Notes under the pieces: generated by a model
The model's input: only the letters and a program-made list of their open reading frames with translations
The model's database searches: none
What the model was told of the DNA's origin: nothing
Assembly: GCF_001039355.2 (NCBI RefSeq)
Contig: NW_019773547.1
Coordinates: forward strand, 23,219 to 87,218
DNA: 64,000 nucleotides
Origin: Lingula anatina
Taxonomy: Eukaryota; Brachiopoda; Lingulata; Lingulida; Lingulidae
Direction: 5' to 3'
Program-made: the position numbers and the translations under genes
Shown here: positions 24,523-36,327 of the stretch, one piece after another
How positions within the stretch are numbered: position 1 is the first letter of the stretch
How the letters are laid out: each line of letters starts with the position of its first letter

Positions 24523-27130
24523 ATTCAAATATCGACTACTGTCTTTCGATTATTTCAAAAATGCATTTCATTTTCACCATTCCTATAAAACATTCTTGAT
24601 TATTTTGATCTGTTTTTTATGTACTTTTAGTGAAGACTGCCTTAGAATGAAACTGGTTCAAGCGTTAAGCCAATGTCCTTGTCTGCTCTTTGTTCACAGT
24701 CGCTGTAATAAAATACGAAGTGCAGAAAAGAGTAACAAATAAGAGAAAGAAAACAGAGACAAATTTCGATTTTCCTGTCTCAGCTATTACATCTATCAGT
24801 CTGAAAGACGGGCTTTACACAGAGGATATTGATTCTTAAGAAACTGAACCCTTCATCCTGCCCCCCCCCCTCTCTCTCTCTGTGTGTGTGTGTGTGTGTG
24901 TGTGTTTGCGTGTGTTTGCGTTTGTGAGCTGCACATACATGGATGTGTGCCTGTATGCTTGTTAATTTGCGTGCAACTGTCTGAATGTGCACGAATGTGC
25001 GTGTATGCTCGGATCTGTTGATATGTAAGAGCATACACCCGCGTGTGTGCACGTGTGTATATTGGTCCATACGTACGCATGCGCGTCAGCAAGCGTTGAA
25101 AAGCACGGCGCTACAGCACTGCAGCTTTTATAGAACCTGCTTGAACGTACCTAATGTATATTCATGTATATGTGTGTATCACAAACATCTTCTAAACCGA
25201 AACACTGAAGCAGACAAGGTGAAGCAGACAAGATGCTGGCCTCGTCTTGAATTTACCCAGATTTATTTGACTGTCTGGTCCCAGGAGAGGGATGCAGATC
25301 TCCAAGGAACGCTCTGCTTAAAGTCTATCGTCATTGAGGCCCTAATGAAATATCTCATCATTTAGCTATAAAATTTAGAAATTGCCCGGTGGTCAGAATT
25401 GCCTTATCAGTTTAAATCCACGTGAGACTGTTATAGATGGAGTGTTTGAAGGTTTTCTGTCTAACAATCGAGTCCTAGCACACATATTAAAGGAATTTTT
25501 CAAATGAGAAAAATGTGATAAAATTAGCCATAGTCACACGTATCAGATTTCAACCTCGCCTTAGCTCGAAAATATAAAAGAGAATTTGATCAGCGAAGGG
25601 TCGTATGGGACACATGAGAGCGTTGACACCATTAAGTCCACAAATTGTGGGGACGCGTTCACGAGACCGTTTGACATTGTCAGGTGAGATGTGTACAGAA
25701 ATGTGTGACCTAAAAATTAAGTGTCAGTTTCACGTGGCGCAATTAGCAGGTGCACTAGATCAACTCTAATGGTGAGAGCTCAAATCAATAAGCCATTGGA
25801 AATATGCATCGCACATGCATAGTCAAAGCACAGGCAAGGATGAATTTATCCAGAAAGCTTAAGCTTGAATCCAACCTGTAGTTTATTTTCTATTCCACGG
25901 ATTCCACAGGAGCGTCATTAAATCTGCTTAATCACCCTTTTAACTTAATAATTGGCTCTTCTGGAAGTTGTCTGGGAAATTGAAGGTTTCCATTAGGACT
26001 CCCACCTGATGTTACGTTCTTCACGTGAACCTGGGGAATTGTCCAAATTCATGGTGCATTTAGCGTTATATGATTATAGGGGGAAAATAACCGTAGGGCC
26101 TTTGGTGTTTCCACCTGTACCCCACCCCCACCCCCCCACCCCACCCCCCGATGTAAATAAACATGTATGTTGAGAAAGCACCAAAAGAAAAACTGAAGAA
26201 GACCGTTCATATGATCGAAAAATGTTAATTTAAGTGCATTCAGTTATTGTCTTTATATTTCAACTATTACTATACGTCTGCCAAAAAGGCTTTGACATAA
26301 TATTATTATGGGTTGTTTGTAATTCCGCCATCATTTTTGGAGGATGATTTTTTGTTACCTGAGCGCCAAACTGAAGTTAAAGGGTGGACTGAGACCCGTC
26401 TGTGCGCTCTCTTTTGCTGCATTATCGTATTTATTTGTTTGGGGCAGCTACTGTAGATAGACAAGAGACAGTCCCATGAGTTTTCTAACGAGAAAAGTAA
26501 CTGCACGCTACCGGCCTATGGTGCGACTCACATTTGAGAAATCGGAAATAGAAATGTGTTCGTATTAGTCAAAACCAATAATTTGTTTTCCTAGTTGGTT
26601 GAGTTATCAATTTGAATTAGACTTCCGCAGTGATGCTAAAACGTGATGACAGAATTGAACGATCCAAGAAGTGATACTTCCAACACGGACATAAAAACTA
26701 ATCCGTGGGGAGCAAGGATCTTAAAAATGGAAAACAAACTGGACATTAATTCACGACGCCGAGGTCAGTACTTGAGATTTTACTGGTCTGGTAATGTCAC
26801 AGGACAGCAGGAATGGGTCTTAACACGAATACAAGTTCCCCCCGGGATAGAACCGATCTGTTTCAAACGCCCGGTGCGTGGTATTCCCGCGGGCCTTTCT
26901 CCTGCCTGGGCTGGTTTATTCATCGTCCGGTTGTGAGTGTCGGTTGTAATGAAGTGACCTCAGCATATAAAGAAGTATCAGTGGCGGGTCCAGGATTATT
27001 TGAAGGGGTGCTCCGCGAATGGGAATCCAGCCCCTTCTTCCCACCAAACGTTTTGGTATATGATACAGCTAGTCAAATCTTTAATTTGAAGAGGGGACCA
27101 GACACTGAACCTTCCTGACCCCCCCCCCCC
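24523..27130. repeat. 2.6 kb direct duplication, copy 1
   Basis: Nearly identical to 27134-29752 with scattered substitutions and small indels. It starts at ATTCAAATATCGACT and runs into poly-C and a single N. Contains a TC/TG microsatellite, poly-C tracts, a 97-codon open frame (26643-26936) and a truncated hAT-like MITE. No gene recognised. Confidence 0.9.
26979..27130. mobile_element. hAT-like MITE, truncated copy at the N join
   Basis: Same sequence as the element at 29607, preceded by the same AGTAT. It stops in the poly-C run next to the N at 27131, so the right terminal repeat is missing. This is probably an assembly break rather than a biological truncation. Confidence 0.6.
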
Positions 27131-27131
27131 N
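27131..27131. other. single N at duplication join
   Basis: One ambiguous base in a poly-C run between two near-identical 2.6 kb copies. Confidence 0.95.
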
Positions 27132-27133
27132 GG

Positions 27134-27469
27134 ATTCAAATATCGACTGCTGTCTTTCGATATTTCAAAAATGCATTTCATTTTCACCATTCCTATAAAA
27201 CATTCTTGATTATGTTGATCTATTTTTATGTACTTTTAATGAAGACTGCCTTAGAATGAAACTGGTTCAAGCGTTAAGCCAATGTCCATGTCTACTCTTT
27301 GTTCACAGTCGCTGTAATAAAATACGAAGTGCAGAAAAGAGTAACAAATAAGAGAAAGAAAACAGAGACAAATTTCGATTTTCCTGTCTCAGCTATTACA
27401 TCTATCAGTCTAGAAGACGGGCTTCACACAGAGGATATTGATTCTTAAGAAACTGAACCCTTCATCCTG

Positions 27470-27513
<44 letters not shown>

Positions 27514-29752
27514 TTGCGTGTGTTTGCGTTTGTGAGCTGCACATACATGAATGTGTGCCTGTATGCTTGTTAATTTGCGTGCAACTGTATGAATGTGCAC
27601 GAATGTGCGTGTATGCTCGGATCTGTTGATATGTGAGAGCATACACCCGCGTGTGTGCACGTGTGTATATTGGTCCATACGTACGCATGCGCGTCAGCAA
27701 GCATTGAAAAGCACGGCGCTACAGCACTGCAGCTTTTATAGAAACTGCTTAAAGGCGGCGCACCATCATCCATGTTTATATTCATGTATATGTGTGCATC
27801 ACAAACATTTTCTAAAACGAAACACTGAGACAGACAAGTTGAAGCAGACAAGATGCTAGCCTCGTCTTGAATTTACCCAGATTTATTTGACTGTCTGGTC
27901 CCCGGAGAGGGATGCAAATCTCCAAGGAACGCCTTGCTTAGTCTATCGTCATTGAGGCCCTGATGAAATAGCTCATCATTTAGCTATAAAATTTAGAAAT
28001 TGTCCGGTGGTCAGAATTGCCTTATCAGTTTAAATCCACGTGGGACATTATAGATGGAATGTTTGAAGGTTTTCTGTCTAACAATCGAGTCCCAGCACAC
28101 ATATTAAAGGAATTTTTCAAATGAGAAAAATGTGATTAAATTAGCCATAGTCACACGTATCAGGTTTCAACCTTGCCTTAGCTAGAAAATATAAAAAAAG
28201 AATTTGATCGACATAGGGTAGTATGGGATACATGAGAGCGTTGACACCATTAAGTCCACAAATTGTGGGCTACGACGTTAAACAGGGGGACACGTGAGAC
28301 CGTTTGACATTGTCAGGTGAGATGTGTACAGAAATGTGTGACCTAAAAATTAAGTGTCAGTTTCACGTGGCGCAATTAGCAGGTGCACTGGATCAACTCT
28401 AATGGCGAGAGCTCAAATCAATAAGCCATTGGGAAAGATGCATCGCACGTACGAAGTCAAAGCACGGCAAGGATGAATTTATCCAGAAAGCTTAAGCTTG
28501 AATGCAACCTGTAGTTTATTTTTTTATTCCACGGATTCCACGGGAGCGTCATTAAATCTGCTTAATCACCCTTTTAACTTAATAATTGGCTCTTCTGGAA
28601 GTTGTCTGGGAAATTGAAGGTTTCCATTAGGACTCCCACCTGATGTTACCTTCTTCACGTGAACCTGGGGAATTGTCCAAATTCATGGTGCATTTAGCGT
28701 TATATGATTATAGGGGGAAAATAACCGTAGGGCCTTTGGTGTTTCCACCTGTACCCGCCCCCCCCCACCCCCCCACCCCACCCCCCGATGTATATTAACA
28801 TGTATGTTGAGAAAGCACCAAAAGAAAAACTGAAGAAGACCGTTCAAATGATCGAAAAATGTTAATTTAAGTGCATTCAGTTATTGTCTTTATATTTCAA
28901 CTATTACTATAAGTTTGCCAAAAAGGCTTTGACATAATATTATTATGGGTTGTTTGTAATTCCGCCATCATTTTTGGAGGATGATTTTTTTTACCGCCAA
29001 ACTGAAGTTAAAGGGTGGACTGAGACCCGTCTGCGCGCTCTCTTTTGCTGCATTAACGTACTTATTTGTTTGGGGCAGCTACTGTAGATAGACAAGAGAC
29101 AGTCCCATGAGTATTCTAACGAGAAAAGTAACTGCACGCTATCGGCCTATGGTGCGACTCACATTTGAGAAATCGGAAATAGAAATGTGTTCGTATTAGT
29201 CAAAACCAATAATTTGTTTTCCTAGTTGGTTGAGTTATCAATTTGAATGAGACTTCCGCAGTGATGCTAAAACGTGATGACAGAATTGAACGATCCAAGA
29301 AGTGATACTTCCAACACGGACATAAAAACTAATCCGTGGGGAGCAAGGATCTTAAAAATGGAAAACAAACTGGACATTAATTCACGACGCCGAGGTCAGT
29401 ACTTGAGATTTTACTGGTCTGGTAATGTCACAGGACAGCAGGAATGGGTCTTAACACGAATACGTTCCCCCGGGATAGAACCGATCTGTTTCAAACGCCC
29501 GGTGCGTGGTATTCCCGCGGGCCTTTCTCCTGCCTTGGCTGGTTTATTCATCGTCCGGTTGTGAGTGTCGGTTGTAATGAAGTGACCTCAGCATATAAAG
29601 AAGTATCAGTGGCGGGTCCAGGATTATTTGAAGGGGTGCTCCGCGAATGGGAATCCAGCCCCTTCTTCCCCCCCAAACGTTTTGGTATATGATACAGCTA
29701 GTCAAAGTTTTAATTTGAAGAGGGGACCAGACACTGAACCTTCCTGACCCCC
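27134..29752. repeat. 2.6 kb direct duplication, copy 2
   Basis: Second copy, starting directly after the N at 27131. The matching open frame is 29274-29564. It continues past the poly-C run into unique sequence. Confidence 0.9.
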
Positions 29753-29796
29753 CCCCCCTCCCACACACACACACACACACTCTAAATCCGCCACTG
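29607..29796. mobile_element. hAT-like MITE, complete copy
   Basis: Starts CAGTGGCGGGTCCAGG and ends AAATCCGCCACTG. The terminal CAGTGGCGG inverted repeat is common in hAT non-autonomous elements. AGTAT flanks both ends. It contains a poly-C run and a CA run. Confidence 0.65.
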
Positions 29797-32700
29797 AGTA
29801 TCTGCCTCATTTGACAACTCCATCGCGGGAATAACTGATTTTTGAATTAGTCATTTTTGGAATTTTTACCCTCACGCCCGCTTAAATAAATAAATTAAAC
29901 AGCTAAATAAATAAACTAGATCGAAGACTGAAAAAAGAAAGAAAGAAAGAAAGAAAAATACATAATAAAACGATATGGATGTAAGTATATGAATGATAAG
30001 AAAACAAAAAATTAAAAAATAGCATATTCAAAGGCCTCTTTGGAAATGCGTCGTAGTATATACACGTACTAACACATCATTCATTATTGTCTATTTACAT
30101 TTAAAACTTAAATTTACCATGAAAATATGCGTTTTGGGAGAACTGCTATTAATTTTTGTCTATAGTCATTTTCTAAGCTACGTGAGAAGTAGCAACTTGC
30201 TTTTTTCAACTCCCGTAAAATACGTTTTGATGACAGGAGTTGGATTTTCAGAACTTTAAAGTATAAATCATGTGCTTATGACATAAAAAGGTGATAGGAC
30301 GTTTAAAAACAATGACGTCGACATTATTTTCGAACAGTCCGTCTATGCCTCAGAGTGCTGGCATTGCTCTCATTGCGTGTTAAACCGACACAATCAAGAA
30401 TGAAGGCTGCCCCCGGAGAGAGTTTGCCGGTAAAACCAAACCGCTCTTTTTTGATTGCTTTATCAACACATGCCGAAAGTATCAAGTAAATTTGAAAAGA
30501 GCGTTTCATATCGCAGTGATGCCAGTTCAAGGGCGATCATGCAAGCACTTGTGGAGTCAATGAGGCGGAAAATCAAAGGAATAAGAATTGACCTCTCATA
30601 CAAATGCAAAATTTGAAATGTCTTTGGCGTGATCTGTTTCGGTGAAAATGATGAAATGTGTCAAATAGCTACACTTAACAAGGTCAATCAAATCAGATCT
30701 GTTTGTTATTTTTACTTATATGATAGCTCCAATGGGACACTTTTTGAGCGATTATCTAACTGAAAACGCGGTGACTTAATCCTGGCGTCCAACCTCTCCC
30801 AACCCTTTTCAATTTTAAGTTTTGTGTGCAGCGGAAACAGACACAAACCAGTGGAGCGAAAACAACAGATAAACAATCAAATCAACAATCAAATCGGCCT
30901 CTACAGGCGGTGTCATTTACAAGATACATATTTGCATGTTAGTAAAGAACAGTTTGTATCTCTGTGACTGTATTTGCTCCAAAAACTTTTAAACAATCAA
31001 AAACCACAAAAATGTGTTGTTTCGACGTATTTTTCCATCTTCTGTCTTTCTGTAGACCTCTTTGTTCTGGTATTGACGAAATAGAGTCTTTTTATCAAAA
31101 GCTTTTGCTAGACAGGGTAGCCAAACCGTCTGTCAAATTTTCTGATTTGTGAAAAGCCAGTCTCCTATGGGCCTGCCCTGAAATTGACCTTATAACTTTA
31201 TACATTTATGTTGTTTATCTTACGCAATTGATTGTTCAACTGTACAATACGTTGGCACGTGCTGTTCAAACATTTCAACAAAAATTTTAATTTGTTTTTA
31301 TTTACCCTGCGGGCTAACAAAACGGTTTTTTCTGACATAATGAACCTTGTATACAAATTTACGTAAAATATAAAGAAATTTGATTACCAGATTACAGTGA
31401 AATCGAATACCTTTCGAACTCGATATTAATCCGACTCAGGGCACCTTTTGAATGAAGAGAAGCCCTGATGATGTATATTCTTGACGTTATCACGTGAGGG
31501 CGATATCGCGCATATCAGACTCGTGTTCTTCTATCGTCTGTCAAGTCTCATGTTCATTTCAATAGCAGCTCTTTGAAATACAATGCAACAATGTAAAGAA
31601 AAAAGGGGAAATATTTACTCGTTTCTACCACACTGAACGAATAAGAAAAACAAATAAAAATTAATGCAGCGTAATAGGACTGTGGAAAATTTATTTACAA
31701 GCAAATTTTCGTCATTGCGATACGCTAGAATTAGGTTACAAATCCTAAAAGAGATATGCTTGCGCGGCACGAGAGAGAAAAATGAAACATAGAGGGCATT
31801 GTGCAAGGTCGGCCACCACCTGTGGGAGGGTTAAATGTTTTCTTTCACGCTTAAGGAAAAAACATTGACATTCACACTCTCCCACCCACAAAAAAGTTCA
31901 ATAAAAGATCAAAGTTGCGCACCCTTGTGCCTTTTAGACTAAATGATTTGCCATCTTTGTGATAAAAAGGCGATTTTGAAGAAGCATGCCCGGCCAAATT
32001 TTTTTTTTTTTNNNNNNNNNNNNNNNNNNNNNNNNNNNNNNTCATCAAAACTAACTGTTTACTTTTATAGTAACGAAAGCACCTGAATACCAACATACTG
32101 AAATCAGATACATATACGTTCACCCTTTTGATGTAACTTCAACATGCTTTGAGGATGATGCCAGCACAGGAATAATTTTTGCCAAATAAGTAATGAGAAA
32201 CACACACGGCGGTAGGAATGCTTTACAGGCCACTCTACCTTCATTACGACAGGGCAACGGCCGGGAAATCAAGCACCGGGCACGCTAACAATTAACCCTT
32301 AATTTAGAGTTATTCCTCCAAATTTACACGCGCCTCTCTGAATAATTTGCCTTCAAAGCTGGCCGCTAGAGGCGTGGATTGCGTTCACGTTAAGGTGTCA
32401 AGGTTTCCGTGGAAACAAAGGAAATACATGTGTTTCTACACGTGGTGGTTGTTTCTTGTCAAAACTATTTATCCAAAGAAACGTGGCCCCGGTACCGTTA
32501 ACAATTTACCCTTAGACGTTACGATTTGAACGCGTTGCAAAGATTTAAGTTTACGACTGCTAACCTGGCGAGAATCACCACTGGATTTCCTTGTCCAGTG
32601 GCGAAATTCTTTGTCTGATTCACCATTGTTCAAAAACTCACGGCAGTAATATTCATATCTCGGACGAAATCTAAACCTCCTTTCAACTGTGCTTGAATAC

Positions 32701-34343
32701 GGACAAAATATGGGGTTCACATACTATGGAATACTGCCGCTAAAAAATTTATATCTTAAAGAGAAAACATTACTAAAATTGGTAAAATTTGGTTCACAAT
32801 TTGGACTTTTGATTTACTTCCATCTCTAACAGAGAATATAATATATCATTCATATATAAATACATACAGAAGTTATATTGATATTTACGTAAGCTATGCA
32901 AATGAATAATACACGAATTCATGTAGACTATGGATATGTGGCAACTATAAAAGAAACATGGCAGTGTTCACTAAAACAATTCAAGCTGTATTCACGAGTC
33001 CCCTCTTTTCCCTGTTCTCACAAAACTGTCCACATGCAGAAAAACTTTGTTATCCCCATTGATAACGACCGCCATTTAAAACGCTATAACCTCACGTGTC
33101 GCGTGTTTTTCTATTCATCAAGTGTGTCAAGTGCACCGCTTGAGGCGTATTATTCAATTTTAAGACAAACCCAAATTTCATTCCTTTAACACTTAAATGT
33201 TTTTCTTGTAATAACGAAAGAGAGAGGTATGTCTTTCCAAAAATGAAAACGTGCGAAAAGATAATGAAAGGCTTCACACTGCCAATTCCCAATATGGACT
33301 TAATAGCGCGGAATCACTTTAATTCTGTAAACTTTGGTCGGAGTCAGACGCCACACCACGGGCGGTGAGCGAGATTGCAATGCAATTTACTTGATTGCTG
33401 ATTCCATTTGTTTTTTTCACCTGTGTTACAGAAACGTTCCACTTGGGTCCAGCTAAAGAAAGGGTACAATTTAATTTTAGCCGGCTAAATGTCCTGCAGC
33501 TGAAGTTCTCGTTACGTTGGTTTGGATAGGATGTAGTGACTAAGTAACCAAATTAAGTGTATTAAGTAGTTTATGGTCCTGTGAAATACCAGTAGGAATT
33601 CAAGTTCAACTGGGTGCCACAAGTTGGCCAAGTTATCATTTGAGCAATATTGAGTGGGTTTTAGAGAGCCCTAGCAAGACCGTTATCAGAGACCCATTGC
33701 CATTGTGAAAAAAATCGTGGTCGGGTCTATAACAATTGAAAACAAAAGGAGCGGATAGTCAAAAATACGTGGAATATCCGTCCATATATGGAGATGGAAA
33801 CATGATTAGAAAAACGGTTGCTTCATAGAGAAATGTTCGCACTATATGCAGAAACAAGCATTTTTTTCTAACTTCAGAGCCTCTATTATAAAGATCCATC
33901 TATGGTAACAATAGTCTCATCTAAGCACCTGGGGGAAATCCTTAATTAATCATTAATTATAGACATAGACCCTTAATCATTTGCAGAATGACCAAAGCCT
34001 TGGATATTCAGAAATATACGGAAATTAAGGCACCGACTTAGTGAAGAGTATGTTGCTGACTATAGCATTTGGGTATTTTGCAAGCAATTCAAAGAAGATC
34101 TCGCAAAGGAAATAAGGGAGGTTAGAATGAGGGAATGCAGAATCTTTTGAAGCGTTATCCTTTCTATTGGAGTGAATGTGAGATGATTTGTATATTTCAA
34201 AGGCTCTTAACACGCTGAGAGGAATCCCACATACCAGAGGATTTCCAAAGACCACAATTCTTTACCAGGTCCTTAAGTACACTTATATAGGTGGAGGTTG
34301 TACAGAGGATCACGCGCAGATAATATTTCTTGTCGGAAACGTT
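29797..34343. other. non-coding stretch with assembly gap
   Basis: AT-rich, only short ORFs. The 30 N gap lies at 32012. No gene recognised. Confidence 0.5.
32012..32041. other. assembly gap (30 N)
   Basis: The gap follows a poly-T run and has a fixed length of 30 N, so true size is unknown. Confidence 0.97.
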
Positions 34344-34600
34344 GACTGGGTTCCCATCCCAAGATCGATCTAACGGGATCGATCCATCCCCAAGGGGTTT
34401 CTCCCTAAATTGCTTTCAGCTTAAGCGGCTTAGATGTCTGGCACGACTACTGAAGCTGCTAGACGACAATTAATTACCCCCTAACACCTTCAGAAGGCAT
34501 GACAGACATCTAAGCCGCATAAGTTGACTGCAATTAAGCGAGAATCCCCTTGAAGATAGATCAACCCACAGTTAGTACGATAGGGTCTGGGAATGATCCC
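34344..34600. mobile_element. foldback MITE related to family 1 (copy C)
   Basis: 257 bp. The ends GACTGGGTTCCCATCC and GGGATCATTCCCAGAC (reverse) are flanked by GTT on both sides (34341-34343, 34601-34603), a departure from TTA/TAA. The core is a long hairpin: GCTTAAGCGGCTTAGATGTC pairs with GACATCTAAGCCGC. Confidence 0.75.
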
Positions 34601-36286
34601 GTTGTCTCTGGATCTACCAAAAAAACCCAGGGAATAAGAACTTTTCCTCCTTCAAAGTGCAGGCACAAGCTTTTAATCTTCCTAAAGTACATTTAAAGCT
34701 TTAACGCCTTTCTTCTCGCTACTACTAAGGCAGCGTCCAATCCTTAAAGATTTTGCTGACTGGATAGTCCTAGTGTTTAGGATCAAATTACCATATACTT
34801 GGTCCTACATGTATATTTACCATAGAGCATTCTGAAAATGGTGCACATGTTATGCCTTCCAGTTTTACATTGAAGAACTTGTAATAACTAAATGGCAAAG
34901 TAAAAAGGATTTTCATAATTTAATACTGGCACAAAATGAATTATTTTGCTTAATTCTTTTTAAGAAATGACTTTTGTAAGATGGAGAAATATTTACCAAG
35001 CCCATCCCCTTTCCATCCCCCTTAGAGAGAGTTCAAGTGCAAACACAGACATCAAACACACACATTCAAAATCACGAATTCAATCACTTATTAATATGAA
35101 ATAAAGATCCACAAAAACCCTCCAATAACATATAAACAGTTGCACGTAACAACGTAACACTCTCACGACCAATGGAATGCCTCCCACAACCGGACAAATT
35201 GAAAACTCCGTGGTGCCACGACTTCAGACGTGACTCCCAGTCACATTTGCGGTGCGCGTCCCCCTTTCACAAGGGATGGGGTTAAGGGGGTCCTTACGTT
35301 CAAACTTGCATTGTTTCGCAATCTACTTCCATGTAACCCAGCCACCACGGTTCACTGGCTGCACCATCGTGACTGGTAAAAGGGAAATTATTACATAGTA
35401 TCGAGGGTTGACTCTGTGTTTGATACATGCTTGTAATAACAGCGATATGAACAAATAATGGACCTTTCGTCTGAAAGCTGCGCGATATATTATTGGTACT
35501 CTGTAAGTGTGTTACTGGGACGATTGTTGATTGATTGAGAGGAGAGAGAGAGAGAGGGAGGGGGGAAAGAGAGAGAGATGATGTTTCGCAATATCTACGA
35601 CGTACGGATGATAACGTAAATTGCTTAGAGTTCAACTCAATTGTTCGCAAAGTTTAACAGGATCTATTTTATATTGAGTTACTTGTTAAATAGAAAATAG
35701 AATTTCAAAGATTCGAAGCTGATAAAAAAGATAACACCACAACTTAATTACTCCACAAAGAATGAAACAGTATTTGTTAGAACCGTGCAACATACTTTCA
35801 ATGTATTGAGATCAATGAACGTTAACGAATTCAAAGTAAGCTTAAGTTAGCTAAACATACTTTATTAGGAGAGCGGCATCCGATTTCTATTATAGAAGTC
35901 ATGTAGTCTAAACATAAGAAAAGGTAAATAGGCTGTCGGCTTACGACAATGGACGTAAGCGTGAAAATAAAACGTGTCGATTTCAAAATAAAACGTGTCA
36001 ATTTCATAATGAAACGTGTCAATTTCCAAATAAAACCAGGGCGGCTTAACTCTGGTCAGAAAGGAGCGATGGATTTGATTTGTTCCTGTGACTTCAGATT
36101 CTTCTTCCAGCCTTTGTCCCTCGCTGGGAGTTATTTTGTTTTAGGTCAGATTCCTGTTTATCCCTCTTCCACCTGTTAAAACATTTGTTTTTGAGGACAA
36201 TAATCGAAATGTTTCATTTCGTAGCCAGGTAATCCCCGAAATAAAGCATTGGTATGCCACAAGAATGTTCATTTCTTTCCTTATTA

Positions 36287-36289
<3 letters not shown>

Positions 36290-36324
<35 letters not shown>
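36290..36324. repeat. (TC)n microsatellite
   Basis: Uninterrupted CT dinucleotides. Confidence 0.95.

Positions 36325-36327
<3 letters not shown>

Noticed and set aside
24780-25365. Several 80-126 codon frames around 24.8-25.4 kb and their copies at 27.4-27.9 kb
   Set aside because: They come from TG/TC microsatellites and give HTH/VCV low-complexity peptides; no splice context.
35300-35650. 116-codon minus-strand frame
   Set aside because: Partly GA-repeat encoded, no recognised family and no clear exon borders.
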